From: Lepidostoma basale
Taxonomy: Eukaryota > Arthropoda > Insecta > Trichoptera > Lepidostomatidae
Direction of reading: 5' to 3'
NCBI GenBank assembly: GCA_022606425.2
Contig: JAHDVF020001222.1
Location: forward strand, 1,327,084 to 1,391,083
DNA: 64,000 nucleotides
Below the pieces are notes generated by a model. It saw only the letters and a list, made by a program, of their open reading frames with translations. It did no database searches and was not told the DNA's origin. Position numbers and translations under genes: made by a program. Below, piece by piece: positions 43,501-55,048 of this stretch; position 1 is the first letter of the stretch; each line of letters begins with the position of its first letter.

Positions 43501-46500
43501 AATGAGGCCTTCATGCATCTTGATAAATTTTTGGTTATCATGGATGAAAGTGATCCCAATACAAAGCGTATATCTCAAGCACGTAGGGCAATCGAAAAAG
43601 ACACGGCATGGTATAGAACTCTTTACCAGGAAAAAAAAGGGGGTATTCAACAATCTCTTGACAAATTCGTAAAGAAGAGTCCTAATTCGTTTCGTTATTC
43701 TATTATGTGTGTACGTATGTGATTGATAAATAAATATATAACTGAAAATACCCACCATTTTTTTTTTTAAATGACCTCTACTTTCGCAAATTCAACATTC
43801 GCACACATTTTCAGGATCAATTAAGTGCGAAAGTCGAGGGCCGCCTGTATATTAAAATGTGGCTATCAAAAATGTTTCGAAAAGTGGAAAAAACGTTGCT
43901 ATATGTTCATCGCACCCAATTTGGGATATTTTGAAGGCGACAAAATAAGTATTGATGAATAATTAATTATTATTATTATTTTGCGTTTTAGTTACAATTT
44001 CCTGGTTCTTTATTGTCGTAGTAGTAAATATGAATCATGGAAATATAAAAACCTCTTTATTCTTCAAACTTTTGAGCTTCATCATGACTTGTGCGGCCTT
44101 CTCTGTATCCTCGATCTTGAGATAGAAATATGGTGATTCAGGAATCCAAAATGACGCGAGAACAAAGATGACAGGAGTGACTAAACATATCCAGTTGATT
44201 GCGTTGTAAGATACGAAAGGGCCCACTCCGAACATGATCAAGTTACCGAGATTCATCATCCCTGTTATAAGGGATCCCAGAGCACCCCTTATCCTCTTGT
44301 CAGCTATTTCTCCCATGTAGATTGATACCTCCTGTAAAATGCAATTATGTGTTACTATCAGCAAGTTACTGGATACTTTTGAGAGAATAGTGCTGGCCAG
44401 AATTCTGGAACCTGTGAATGACGGTGAAGCCTGGAGAGTGCATACCATATTTACAAAGCTCCCAATCTCTCCACACAGGTCAGACTGAATATACTGAGAT
44501 GGGCCGGTCACGTGCAGAGGATGCCGCCATCGCGAACCCCAAAAGGATTGCTGCAGTGGCACCCAGATAGTAGAAGACCAATTGGACGACCAAGGCTGCG
44601 ATAGGAGGATGAAGTTGGGAGAGATGGGGCGAAGTTGTGACATAATAAATGGGATAGTTGAGGGGATAAATTATCGAGAGTGCCCCTGATTGGAATATCT
44701 GAAACAGATGAAGAGGACTGCAGAAGATCGAGCGCAGTGGATGACGAGACGAGACGTTTGGTGCAAACCAGTCCCTACGATTGAAACTTTGAAGAATAAT
44801 TAAGATAGATAAGACGAAATGTTTCGTATTGAAATGCTTTCATAATATTAAAATGTTTAGTAACTTACAACAACCGACATTGCTCCTGCAAATCCACTGA
44901 TTAATCTTGCGAGGTACAGGAAATACGGTCTAGTTGAGAATACCAAAATCGCCTGAAACATAGACATTATTTGAGGTTAGAATAAAAATTGTATTCAATT
45001 TATTTTAATACCATAGATTTGTTTATAGTAAGTGAACTCTCAAACAAACGTTGTGGCTGGCTGCTTGAAAAATGCTGTTTGGAAAAACAAAAATATGCTA
45101 AAGAGAGCAAAATACGAATTTACAAGACATGCGTATAATGACATATGGAAAACGGCACCATCCGAACAAAAAGTCTCCTAAGAACTACAGAAATTAAGAC
45201 TCTCTAATCCGTTGCGGAAACGACACTACGAAACAGAGTAAGAAATTCTTAAATAAGAATGATCTGCAATGTGGAAGATGTCGTGCGATGGGGAAGACTG
45301 AGAAGACGCTACTGGAGAGATCGTGTGGAAAGAGCATGTTCTGAAAGAGTGATAAATATAGCCGCAAAAAAACTACCAACCACCCATAAGATGGCGAGAC
45401 AGTTGGACATCTACATCCCAGGAACAGGCTCCGAGAAATAACGCAGTCCTAAATAAAGCAGAAGAAGAAGATTTGTTTATTTCAGAGTCAACCGATTTCG
45501 TTTGTGATTAGGTACATGTTAATTTATTCTACTAGTTATATTTCATTAACGTAGCTTAAGCCTTCAATCGAAGTATAATACATATATTTTCATTGAATAA
45601 TATGTTATGAATTAAAACACTGTTTTTGAACCATGTAAACTTTACGGATAACGAGTTTATATCGTTCTCCTGTTGATGAATGTATAAAACCTTCGAAAAA
45701 CTTCAAGAAAAATAAACTAGAATTTCATAAAAATAGTGTATTAATTTTTTAACCGTTTATTGCATGATTTTGGTTTCTATTACAAAATATTATATAATAT
45801 GGGAAAAATGATTTAATAGTCAATTTTTGTTTATTCATATATAGGGAAAACATGGTTTTTGTAGCGAATTTACTAGAAAGTTAAACTTGAAAAAATATTT
45901 CATAGCATATTTATTATTACATGCAATGAATTATTTAACATGATTTAAACGAATATAAGGTAAAGTATGAATATGTATGAAATTATAATATTTTATACAA
46001 ACTTTAGTAGATTTTTCGGTTTGTAGCAAATTTGCTACACCATGCAAACAATGGTTAATGATTCGTCATTATGAATTCCACAGTGTCAACGCTTAAGGTT
46101 TATAAAAACTTAATAAAATTACGTCATACAAGAGAGCAATAAATCAAAACAAAAAATAAAATATTTAATTTAAAATAGATAGCGTAAATTATAAATAAAA
46201 TCAAAATAGTTATTAGAAACAAGATTTATCAATGAAAACAAAAAAGGCCGTTCACAATGGATTTCTAGTCCCAACCCTTGTGTTTGGAAGCGAAACATGG
46301 AATTGGCAGAAGAAAGATGAGAGCAGAATAAATGCGGTAGAGATGATGTCCTTAAGATGTATGTGTGGTAGAACGATGGACGAATCTCAAATGCTGATAT
46401 TAGAAAGGAATGTAGAGCGAAAAAAGGTATTATGAACAAAATTATGAATGGATCGCTGCGTTGGTTCGGACATATCGAGCGCATGGGTGAAGAAAGAATG

Positions 46501-49500
46501 GTTAAAAAAGTAAACGTTAACAATGTAACTGGAGTACGGATTCGAGGTAGACCGAGGAAAACATGGTATGACCAAATTAATCAAATTTTAAAGGTTGACG
46601 AAGAATCGACGTGCGTGTATGACTTGCTATATGAATGTGGAGGAAGCTAGAGAGGTATGTCAGGATAGAGTAGTGTGGCGGTCCAGTCTCTCGGCCTACC
46701 CCTGCGGGAAACGGCGTGATAATTTGTTGCGTTGTTGTAAATAAATAAATATTCATTGAAACATTTTTCATTGCGTCGAATTGTCACAACTTTCGTAACG
46801 ACATTAAAAAACAGTTAATTTCAAAACAGCAACTCTTTCATACTTTTATCAATACAAAATAAATGCCTCATAAAAGATAAATTATTTGGCGATTATGAGT
46901 AAGGTATTTACTTTGATATAATTCTAATAATAACAAAATAAAAATGAGAACAGATTTTTCATTTATTATAACGAATAGCTTATTAATTTTGACCGTGAGT
47001 TCATCATCGGTTTTGTAAAAAATCAGTTCGCTTCGTTAGGTGGAATGTTCCAGTTAATTTTTTTGTCCGACATATTTCATACAAAGTTATTTTAAACCTA
47101 TTCATTTTAATAAAGTAAGTATTTATATAATTATATTATAAATCGGCAATTATCGTTTACACTCTTATCCTTTACAAAATGATAACAAAAATGTTATCGA
47201 ATGATCATTATCGAATATCAGAAAGAAAACGGTTTTTTGCATGATAAAAATAATACGTGATATACACGTTAGAACAATAAAATAAAAATACATTTAACAG
47301 AATAAATTCTAATGATATGTTATGTGTTTGTTATTATATATTATATTCATTGAAAAAATATACGATTATTCACATTATATTATGATCCTTGCAATGGTCG
47401 TATAAAAAACCTATATTTTCTTTAAGTTTTATTTAATTTTATGAAAATAAGAATTGCCTCAACAAGGTGAAACATTTCATTCATATGAAATAATATAAAA
47501 CATATGGAAAACAGACGTTTTCTTTTGTATTTATTATTTATTATTATTATATTATTATAGCCATGTGGAAAAAATGCCAGATGAGTGCTCCGCGAAAAGA
47601 GACCAAGAGGCAGACCGAGGAAAAGATGAGCTGATTGCGTGGAAGAAGATTGGGAGAAAATGGAAGGAGCTGGGGAATGGAGAGAGATGGCCAGAGACAG
47701 AAGTCAGTGGAGGACCGTTGTGGAGGAGGTCAAGTCCCACACCGGGATGTAGCGCCGAGAAATGAATGAATGATGCTTTATTTTTGCAAAATAGCCTCGT
47801 TGAAGTGGAATATTGCCGGCTATATAACGAGAACAACGGATGCTCGGTGGACAAGACGCACCCTGGAGTGGCGGCCGAAAACTGGCATTCCTGGCAGACC
47901 ATAAGCCAGATGGTCTGATGACATCAAGAGAGTGGCAGGAGGTTAATGGCACAGAGCGGCGAGAGATAGAGAGTTGTGGAAGTCGAGAAGGGAGTCCTAT
48001 GTTCAGAACTGAACGATAAAAGGCTGCTGCTCTGGAGTTTAACATCATTGTTCTAAGAGCAATACATCTAAAAGGTTATTAAATTTTATTAAAATTTTTG
48101 ACCAGCTAAGATCGGGGCCAAGGCAGCGAATTGCAGAAGCCGATAGAAACCTAAAAATAATAAGTAGAATAAAACGAAATAAAATTATACAAATTCTTCT
48201 TCAATACTATATAAATATAATATGAATCAACTGTATACTTATATAGTCGACTATCATCGAATATTTGATACTACCATACTTGTGCCAGATCACCGGATTT
48301 TTTAAGATGGCCACACATTCGTGTAAAAAAATATTTAAATAGTTAATATTTTGTAATGTTTTTAAACGACGTTAATTGAAAGGCGTTTAGATACTCATTT
48401 CCCGTTGAAATCTTCTATAAGCTTAGCTGTGTCCCGTCTATTCCGTGCCGCCAGCTACTTACCGTCATTTGCGATGATAATAATTGGTCTCATCATTACC
48501 GATCCCAAGACACCTGGAACGGCAGCAAGCAGAATGGTCTTCTTCCTCCCGACCTTGTCTCCAAGATACTGTGCCGCCAGGCAACCCAGGATGGCTCCCA
48601 GCGACACCAGGGAAGCCAACCAGGAGCAGTCCTCCTGAAATTAACAATTGTGATTAGTGTCTCGTGGAGCCATTAAGGAGCACCAACTTTACCCGGTTAA
48701 ATATTTCCAAACTGACTAACCATTACGCCGTCTCCCCGAAAAGGTTGGCAGAAAGAGTGGATCGCCACACTCTTCTTTCTAGACATACTTCTCTCGATTC
48801 CTAAACTTTCATACACCTTGTCATGCACTCACGCCGATTTCTCCGACTCCTCACGTGTAAATCAAAAAAGTGTTTTAATTTGTTTTTTGTTTTTTAAAGC
48901 ATTTTACTTACCTTGGTAATTTGTATGCCGGCCTCTCCAGACAATAGCTTTGGTATTACTGGCGAAGACCATCCTTGCAACATTCCCTGATATGCTAAGG
49001 AGATTGTTACTGTGGAAAAATATAAGTTCCGTTAATGCTGAAAAAACATACATTTTTTATTCATAAATAATTTCCCTTTTTAATATTAAGAATTCGCTAA
49101 AAACATCTACTCCTAACGGTGCTGTCCTATCACTACACACTTTAAAAGAGAATTTGATATATTTTAGCTTAATATGATTTCATTTGTAAAAAATAATATT
49201 AATACTATTATATTTTATTAGTTTTTTGTGAAATTAAGTGCTTCATACGAAAATATGATTTCATTTGACTTCGCGCATCAGAGAAATAACAAGTAGGGGA
49301 GAACTACCATGAAGAAAACGGCCTATGAAGAGAACAGTTGCATTTGCAACGATAGTAATAAACCTAGCAACATCCCGCAGCCCATCATGTGATCACAGTG
49401 ATGTGACGACATCGCGGGTTAAGTCCATCCACTGTGCTTCGGACAGTGGACGAGAGAGCAGGCACAAAGCAGGCACAAAGCAGGCACAAAGCAGACACAA

Positions 49501-50141
49501 AAAGCTGGGGAGAATTTAAAATATAATCGCAATATAGGTAATCGGAAAATATTTAGTGTTGACCATGAGAATTGGTTTGCATCATACATAGGCACTGCCT
49601 CAAGTTTTTATCAATTTTCATAAATAAAATTTCCTGATATGTTGTCGTATTTTCGTTATATTGTAATTTATTTCCAGAACGTGTCAAATTAAGTAAAGAT
49701 AGACAAATATAATTCCGCATTACAATTAACGCATGTGCCTGTTCTCTTCATGGGAACCAGTGTTCTCTTCATGGTACACTATCCCTTGAAGTGAACATTT
49801 CCCATTTTTTTATAAAATTATCCATAACCTAGAATCTGACAAGATAATTTAAAATTCACTTTAGAAATTATAGAAGGAATGAATTCTCTACAAAACTTAA
49901 TACTTTGTTTTTGAAACAGTGTATTGATTTTGTATTGATTTTGTATTTATAACACATCAAGAAGATAAAAAAATGTTCCCTTCATGGTAGTTCTCTCCTA
50001 TGTATGTGCCCGCCACCATTGCAGTGTTTATTCGCACTTGCAAAGCGATAAAAATAGTCACAACTATTTCAATAATAGATCAGTATTATAGTTACCGCAA
50101 AAAGCAGCTGCGTATTGAACGCTTCGACTGCCTTCGGACAT
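37576..50141 (-). CDS. Facilitated trehalose/sugar transporter-like MFS protein A
   Basis: Eight exons on the minus strand: 50141-50096, 49009-48912, 48634-48500, 44952-44869, 44331-44053, 42648-42531, 39350-39216 and 38105-37576. They give 1425 nt, or 474 residues, the usual length for Tret1-type carriers with 12 membrane helices. Visible sugar-porter motifs are GDKVGRKK (loop 2-3), MGEIADKRIRGALGS, PESPYF after helix 6, QQMTGSLAIQAYLETIF in helix 7, VDKMGRKPL (loop 8-9), QSELFPTNVK and PETKGKSLEE after helix 12. Helix 7 reads QQMTGSL where sugar porters have QQ(F/L)(S/T)G(I/V)N, so the sugar-binding Asn is missing and the substrate is uncertain. Exon 3 must end at 48500 (TCG|gtaatg); a stronger-looking gtaagt further on breaks the frame. 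Introns are full of LINEs and DNA transposons. Confidence 0.9.
38487..38780. mobile_element. MITE with 35-bp perfect inverted repeats
   Basis: Both ends read TATTTTATAAGGATTAATTG, then TATCTCAATAGAGAC, inwards without a mismatch. The 294-bp body includes AAGCGATCGCT. A second, one-ended copy in opposite internal order lies at 39706-39890 (ATTAATTGTATCTCAATAGA). It lies in intron 7 of transporter A. Confidence 0.8.
39055..39099 (+). other. Hammerhead-like motif, family A (best copy)
   Basis: TTCTC (stem I), CCGATGA for CTGATGA, T, stem II GAAGG-TGTTAAG-CCTTC (39068-39084), GAAAC (39085-39089), AT, ATC for GTC (39092-39094), GAGAA (stem I, 39095-39099). The copies at 12238-12281 and 45665-45709 differ at other bases: the first keeps GT at the cleavage site and GAAAC, the second keeps CTG and GA of the core. 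The majority gives the canonical hammerhead core. Confidence 0.55.
39390..40310. mobile_element. Two LINE fragments and a MITE copy in transporter A intron 6
   Basis: 39390-39600 (+) encodes a decayed LINE tail (TLEWRPRTNHRNPGIPQ-like, then GGQWNRVARDT). 39706-39890 is the one-ended MITE copy. 40040-40310 (-) encodes another LINE tail: WWDGHVERMPEAE, CPAKRDQELDRGKDGW and GGPLWRRPSPTPGCSAEK, with one frameshift. The related copy at 47560 shares the CSAEK end. Confidence 0.7.
40640..41942 (-). repeat. SINE split by a pogo-like transposon
   Basis: 40640-40774 and 41853-41942 are the two halves of one minus-strand SINE, matching the copies at 33858 and 34600 when joined. The 1078-bp element between them left a TA duplication (40773-40774, 41853-41854). 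The SINE is therefore older than the transposon insertion. Confidence 0.85.
40775..41852 (+). mobile_element. pogo-like DNA transposon with HTH and PHD-like remnants
   Basis: Inverted repeats GGGGAGATGTAGGCAATGGG (left) and GGGGAGATGTAGGTAATGGG (read from the right) and a TA duplication. Inside, after an acceptor at 41207, the frame 41208-41400 encodes a Psq/CENP-B-type helix-turn-helix (NLKKAVELIDEQGFSIRKVA, then KTMNIPFSSLQKRYA). 41422-41613 encodes a C-terminal cysteine-rich finger (QCLVCAKFGRDNEMW, SCGLWAHSDC, CDLC), PHD-like. The DDE catalytic domain between them is deleted, so the element cannot move by itself. It lies in intron 6 of transporter A. Confidence 0.85.
42000..42300 (+). mobile_element. 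LINE 3' fragment
   Basis: A broken frame similar to the copy at 63170-63800: RICVRPIMTYGVQTK-like, then GLLRTSEMKVPRSITGKTLR and RDRVRNKKI. It is decayed and 5'-truncated. Confidence 0.65.
43057..43847 (+). mobile_element. Tigger-like element, internally deleted
   Basis: 791 bp with ends CAGGCGGCCCTCGACTTT on the left and the complement on the right, flanked by TA (43055-43056, 43848-43849). The + strand from about 43400 to 43722 keeps a Tigger transposase C-terminus: EEEVEIVKTLTIKNMNEAF, MHLDKFLVIMDESDPNTKR and ISQARRAIEKDTAWYRTLY. The DDE core has been lost. It lies in intron 5 of transporter A. Confidence 0.85.
44360..44810 (+). mobile_element. LINE fragment in transporter A intron 4
   Basis: Encodes RLNILRWAGHVQRMPPSRTP followed by a decayed tail rich in GAAGA; frame broken several times. 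Confidence 0.6.
45040..45475 (+). mobile_element. LINE 3' fragment with GAA tail
   Basis: Close relative of the copy at 63170-63800: ICNVEDVVRWGRLRRRYWRD, then RVERACSERVINIAAKK, ending AAGCAGAAGAAGAAG. Stops and a deletion break the frame. Confidence 0.75.
45476..46209. other. Intronic spacer with a family A motif
   Basis: AT-rich intron sequence containing the third family A hammerhead-like copy at 45665-45709 (TTCTC, CTGTTGA, GAATG/CCTTC, GAAAA, AAGAA). No coding signal. Confidence 0.4.
46210..46740 (+). mobile_element. LINE 3' fragment, relatively intact
   Basis: Encodes KAVHNGFLVPTLVFGSETWN, INAVEMMSLRCMCGRT, then after a stop NGSLRWFGHIERMGEERMVK and RGRPRKTWYDQINQILKV, with the tail CGGGAAACGGCGTGATA. 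It is the best copy of the lineage that also invaded NTPCR intron 1. Confidence 0.75.
47555..48020 (+). mobile_element. Two joined LINE tails
   Basis: 47565-47765 encodes KRDQEADRGKDELIAWKKIG and ends CSAEK, as at 40040-40310. 47830-48010 is a decayed second tail (TLEWRPKTGIPGRP-like) related to 39390-39600. Confidence 0.65.
49296..49998. mobile_element. pogo-like MITE in transporter A intron 1
   Basis: 703 bp, ends GGGGAGAACTACCATGAAG and complement of GGAGAGAACTACCATGAAG, TA duplication (49294-49295, 49999-50000). The GGGGAGA start is shared with the 40775-41852 element. It includes four copies of an 11-bp CACAAAGCAGG unit at about 49458-49500. No transposase remnant is recognisable. Confidence 0.75.
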
Positions 50142-50869
50142 TTTGATTAGTTACATTTATTCCAGCGAGACTACACCACACGTCACACGATCCGACTGGT
50201 GAAAGGAGAATAAATATCAGTTTATACGCTAGTCCACCTCGCGTTGCGCGTGTCTACTGGTTCCGTATTTCTTCGGTAATATCACAATTCATTGGGTTAT
50301 CGGCTGTTTCACTATATCTTATAAATATCTTTAAACTGAACATGTGATTATTAAAATTAGTTCAAAGCTATATGCACGATATTTTTTATTATATTTATTT
50401 TTCAAGTTTATTGTATTTAAAAAAACAAACTAACCATCACGCCGTCTCCCCGAAAGGGTAGGCAGAAAGGATGGACTGCCACACTTTAACCGATGCGGCA
50501 CTCCATCCTTCTCTTTTCGCCCCGCGAGAGATGCGGTGTGATGGGTTGCGAACCTCATCGCCACCAATAGGCATCTCCCGCGCACACTTAGATCGTCCAA
50601 TGTCCACAAAATAAATCTAAAACAATTTATCTAAAATACAGTGATATAAAATAAAATAACAAAATAAAAATAATTTAGCACAAAATGTTCTTTTAGGTAT
50701 TTTTATTATAAGTGTTTTTTCTAAATTTCTTTTGCAAGTGTATTTTTTATGGGACTATAATAATTTTATACAGTATATATAACAATGTAAATAGTACACT
50801 TAATGTTGTCATCGTGAACAAAAGCCTATCAAAAAAAAAACTCCGATGGTAGTGCACAATGTTGTTCTT

Positions 50870-51175
50870 GTTCCTAATAAAGCCAATTAGAGAAAAGGTC
50901 GCTAGACCCAAATGGCAGTGGATCGGTCACATTCTGAGACGGAACCCAGCCTGCATCGCTCAGGGTGCACCAGACTGGTCCCCTATGGGGGGAAAGAGAA
51001 AGCGAGGCAGATCTAGAGCCACCTGGAGAAGAACCCTGCAGGACGAGGTTTAGGCGGCAGGCCTCACTTGGGATGATGTTAGGCATCAGGCATGCGATAG
51101 AGTCGGGTGGAGAAGGTTCCTTGAGGCCCTATGCACCACGGAGGTGTGACAGGACAAAAAGAAGAAGAAGAAGAA
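50870..51175 (+). mobile_element. LINE 3' fragment with GAA tail
   Basis: Encodes VARPKWQWIGHILRRNPAC, then GRSRATWRRTLQDEV, then AAGLTWDDVRHQACDRVGWR and RFLEAL in the standard order of a LINE C-terminus, and ends AAGAAGAAGAAG. It is in the space between the two transporter genes. Confidence 0.8.
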
Positions 51176-51279
51176 CTTTTTATTATTAATGTTCTTAAAA
51201 AAATACGGTGCTGTTTTGTGTATACACATTTCTAGATAATCGATTCAACTTCGTAAAAAATATGTATCTTCTGATCTGC

Positions 51280-51720
51280 AAGAAGGTGCACTCTGTTCCT
51301 CGGTCTTTAAGAATTTTGGAAGTCTTTTGAATTTGAAAAAAATTCTGCGATACCTCTATCTTAGGGAGTATGGATATTACCTGTGGCTCTTTCCAACTGA
51401 TTTCTTGCTAGGGATGCTAGGCTACCAGTCACTCGAGAGGAGACGAGACATTCACTTGGGTATCCATTGATAGGCGGTTGTATACACAACTCAGAAATCC
51501 TGAGTGATGTAGGTCCGTTCGTCCCTGATAATTATCATCGACAAAGGGGCCATAGATTGTTTTATCTCCCACGATGCAGAACCAACCTGCCAATGGTTAT
51601 GCCGGTAGGTAGAGCAATATCTTTGCTTAATCACCTCGGAGTTTGACATATTTTGTGATAGTTTGGCTCATCTGAAGGAAGTACTATCTTTGTTATAATT
51701 GTATGGTATATTTATTTTAT
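51280..51720 (+). mobile_element. Jockey-like LINE C-terminal fragment
   Basis: A broken frame keeps LARDARLPVTREETRHSL, PFVPDNYHRQRGHRLFYLP and RCRTNLPMVMPVGRAISLLN, the arrangement found at the end of jockey-clade reverse-transcriptase proteins, directly before an AT-rich 3' UTR. Confidence 0.65.
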
Positions 51721-51834
51721 TAATTTGTCGTGCATCTTATGTTTCTCGATCTTTTTATTAATCTATTATGTATTGTATCTATTATGTATATTATAGTGAA
51801 AAAAAAAATTGTTTAAAATAAATAAATGAAATGA

Positions 51835-52370
51835 AAGACCATCGGGTTGGTGGGCGCGCCGTCGCTCAAAGCCTTCGGGGTTAGCCATGGCCAGCGGCCG
51901 AGAGTTTGAGTGGGGATTGAGGGACGTTTAGAGGTATTGGGAAGAGTGTGGCCTTGGGTGGGGACTGTTGGTCCTAGGTACGTAACCTAGTAAGACGAAA
52001 GTGGCCTTGGATGTGGGTGGGAACCGATGTGGCAGTGGAGTCAAGATACCAGATGGGGTAAAAACGGTGGTAAAGGAGGAGGTCAAATTCAGATCGGAAT
52101 CCCTGGTGGCTTTTCCAGTTAGACGAGAGCTGCCATAGAGGATTTGGAAGACACTGAACCACTGCGTATATGCGTTAGCAGATATAGAGATAACTTGGCA
52201 AGATGGGGGATTCTTTGAAACAAAGGAAGGCACTGTACGTGTGGCTTGTATATGCCCATAACATGCATAACGCAGTATCTGAGCTGCCCAGTCACCTGCA
52301 ACGAAAATGACCTGGCTCAATCATCCAGAAGTGTTGCCCGGGGGGGGTGAACTTCTGAACCAATGGTATA
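51835..52370. other. GC-richer block, unassigned
   Basis: Composition is unlike its flanks, and the minus strand has a 130-codon open frame (52320-51928) with no domain I recognise. It follows directly after the jockey-like fragment and is probably part of a mobile element. Confidence 0.3.
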
Positions 52371-52667
52371 ACTTACAAGACTACCTGACCAACGAACTCG
52401 AGGAAGAAAAACATTGATTTAAAAAAAAAAGTATGGACATTAAATTATATAAATTGGAAGCACCAAAGATTTAGATAGCCATATAATGTCGCCTTTCGGT
52501 CCTAATCTAAATTGGTTTCCAGCGAAACTTGGTAATTCTTTTTAATTCGGTAATTCCTTACATTTGGATATACCTACCTACCTACCCTACTTATGTTATC
52601 TTCTGTATCTGGCAATTTCTTGGTAATAGGTAAATTCTTGGTAATGGTAATGTGTGTTTCTGGGTAA

Positions 52668-53472
52668 TGTCAGTGCCATCTTGACGTAATAACAAGCCGC
52701 AGGGTTCGATTCAATGTGGCCGACGGAGGAGGCCTTCGCCTCAGCTGTCACTTTAGCTGTCATTCGGTCGTACCTTTCATACAGATTTGTTACGATGAAT
52801 CGATGTTTTTTTTAATTATTTTTTTAATTGTATTCGATATATTTTAAGAATGCAAATGATTCTTCATGACATTCCTAGTAAACTCAAAATTTCAATATTT
52901 ATTAATAAAGCTTTACGAGCGAAATAATCGAGCCTGCAATCAAATCATATGCATTACTTATTTTAATAAATAACACACATTGATTTAATAACACACATTG
53001 ATTTAACTTATTGAACGCTAAGGCATTAACACTGTGGAATTCCATAGTTATATACTTAGGAAATTGAAAATAACTTTGTTTAATCCACTAAGTACACGTT
53101 GATTTAATTAAATAATGGTTTTATCACAAAAACAAATCTGTTTAAATTTAATAACACAAAAAGCACTCGCTTCTAAATGTCAAATCACACGCGATACTGA
53201 AAACAGGAAATGTATCGACTGTAACTAAAATTTATAACACAGACATATCAAATACATATATATTCACACCTTTTATGAATTCTCGTAAAGATTTTATCAG
53301 ACATAATGTAAGAAAACCTAAAAATTTATCGAAATACACTTGATAAACGAGAGCGGCCGGTACGAATCCCTAGGAGACTCAAAGAAGTGCAAGGCCTCCT
53401 CCCAAGTCAAACCATAAAAAATATCAAGGAACATTGCGGCTTGATAAAATGTCAAGATGGCACTGGTAATGT
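52668..53472. mobile_element. TIR element of unknown superfamily
   Basis: The left end (AGTGCCATCTTGACGTAATA, ACAAGCCGCAGGGTTC) is matched by the complement of the right end (AGTGCCATCTTGACATTTTA, TCAAGCCGCAATGTTC) over about 40 positions. The interior is AT-rich with no transposase remnant, and the target duplication is unclear. Confidence 0.5.
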
Positions 53473-54711
53473 GTAAAAGTAAACACTTTTTGCTTATCCT
53501 TTTCTCTCCCTTCCCCCGCTCACTCCACCGCGTCCATGCGTATACGGATTTCTGTTTTTTTTTTGTTTAATTATTATTATTTTGTTTAAATTTTGGTTCC
53601 ATCGAAATTAATTAGCATCATATATAATTATCACATATACCAATCAGTAATCGCACTATATATTTTTAATTTTATAGCAACTTCCAATGTATCACAAGAT
53701 TAGAAATAAATTAAATTAACAATCACAAGTTTTTGGTAACAATTTAATATTTGTAATAATACAATTGAACTACTTAAAACTATTTCATTAATTTAAATAA
53801 CTATTAAAAAACATTGTATTATCAAAACACATTTATGCACTTCATACAAATATATTTTAGAATTCGCAAACCACCCCATTGAATAAGAATATACGTTTAA
53901 TAAGGGTAAACGATGTGGAAAATTTACACATTAATATTAGAAACATAACACGTAAACCAAATAAACTTAGCTTCAGGTTAAATTTTTGATATTTTCCTAT
54001 TTTCCTACAATCCTAGTGAAATAACGCGTAATTACACCCCCCTCCCCCTTTTTCATTTAGTATCTAAATTTGGTTTTGTCTCATTATATCGTTGAAGGAA
54101 ATCTGCGTTCCGAAAAATATTTGCAAAAAAGTATTGTGAAAAAATAATGTTTTTCAAAAGTATTCAAATTTGAATTCACGACACAAAGTGATGGCGAATA
54201 TACATTAAATAAAAATAAATATAAATACTACATCCTTTGGACTTATCGTCATTCTTCCTATTTCATTTTACTAAAATTTCTTCGAAGTACTAGCCCATAA
54301 ACAACAACCACATTTCGCATGAAGCCTTACCGCTAACACATCAAAATATAATAGCTTTAGAGTACGTTTTATGTTCCGGGTTGATTTTGTTTGGCCGCCA
54401 TTTTGATTTTGCTTTCGTCTGGCAGTTCATATTTGGCGTGGAGCGATCGTTCTCATACACTGTATTTAGAAATAGGTACGAGATATATTTTTATGTACGT
54501 AAGCACCATTATATAAACAGTAGTAGTAATTTTTACTTTGCATATAATTATGTTTAAAATGAATACGTCGTTTTTGGACTAGAGACTTTCCACTCCTTGG
54601 ACTCGATTTAAAATAGGTAATCACTTAAATACTCGTACACGATGTTGCTTAATGGAATAATATACTTTAAGATAGACAGCGCCGATCATCTAAGCAAATT
54701 GCCTTTTACTT
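53473..54711. other. Spacer before the transporter cluster
   Basis: AT-rich sequence with no gene. The part 54390-54550 (GGCCGCCATTTTGATTTTGC and following) is a diverged copy of the 3' flank found after transporters A and B. Confidence 0.5.
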
Positions 54712-54851
54712 TATGCTTTAATATCTTTAAGTGGTGTCTCTTCATCGTGAAAAGGCTTCTCTCTTTTCTTTTTGTTCAATTTTACTACAATTTCTTCTAA
54801 GGACTTGCCTTTCGTCTCTGGAACGTATAAATAGACAAATACTATAAGCCC
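54712..54851 (-). pseudogene. Orphan 3' end of a third transporter copy
   Basis: The minus strand encodes VFVYLYVPETKGKSLEEIVV, KLNKKKREKPFHDEETP and LKDIKA with a stop, the C-terminus of the A/B transporter family. Homology stops abruptly at 54851, where the sequence passes straight into the 3' flank of copy B (AGCCCTATTTTGTTTGGCGG). The other exons are absent. It is more diverged than A and B are from each other. Confidence 0.85.
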
Positions 54852-55048
54852 TATTTTGTTTGGCGGCCATTTTGATTTGGCTGTCATCTGTCAGTCGACA
54901 AGTCTCACACTATTATATTTAGAAATACTATAGTTTTATTTAATTTACCTTAGGAACATTGTGAAAAAATGTTAGTAGTTTATTATACTATAGTGTTTGA
55001 ACGCAAAATCTTTTAAATACATATTGAATTTTCTGTTTACATTGCATA

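Noticed and set aside
44332..44643. N-terminal extension of transporter exon 5 as one 202-codon frame
   Set aside because: The added part is intron and LINE sequence; the acceptor at 44332-44333 is supported by the match to copy B.
48455..48500. Extending transporter A exon 3 to the gtaagt at about 48463
   Set aside because: It leaves exon 4 out of frame and adds 12 residues not found in the family; stopping at TCG|gtaatg keeps phase and length.
48465..48647. A 60-codon minus-strand frame overlapping transporter exon 3
   Set aside because: It is the shifted frame of a real exon.
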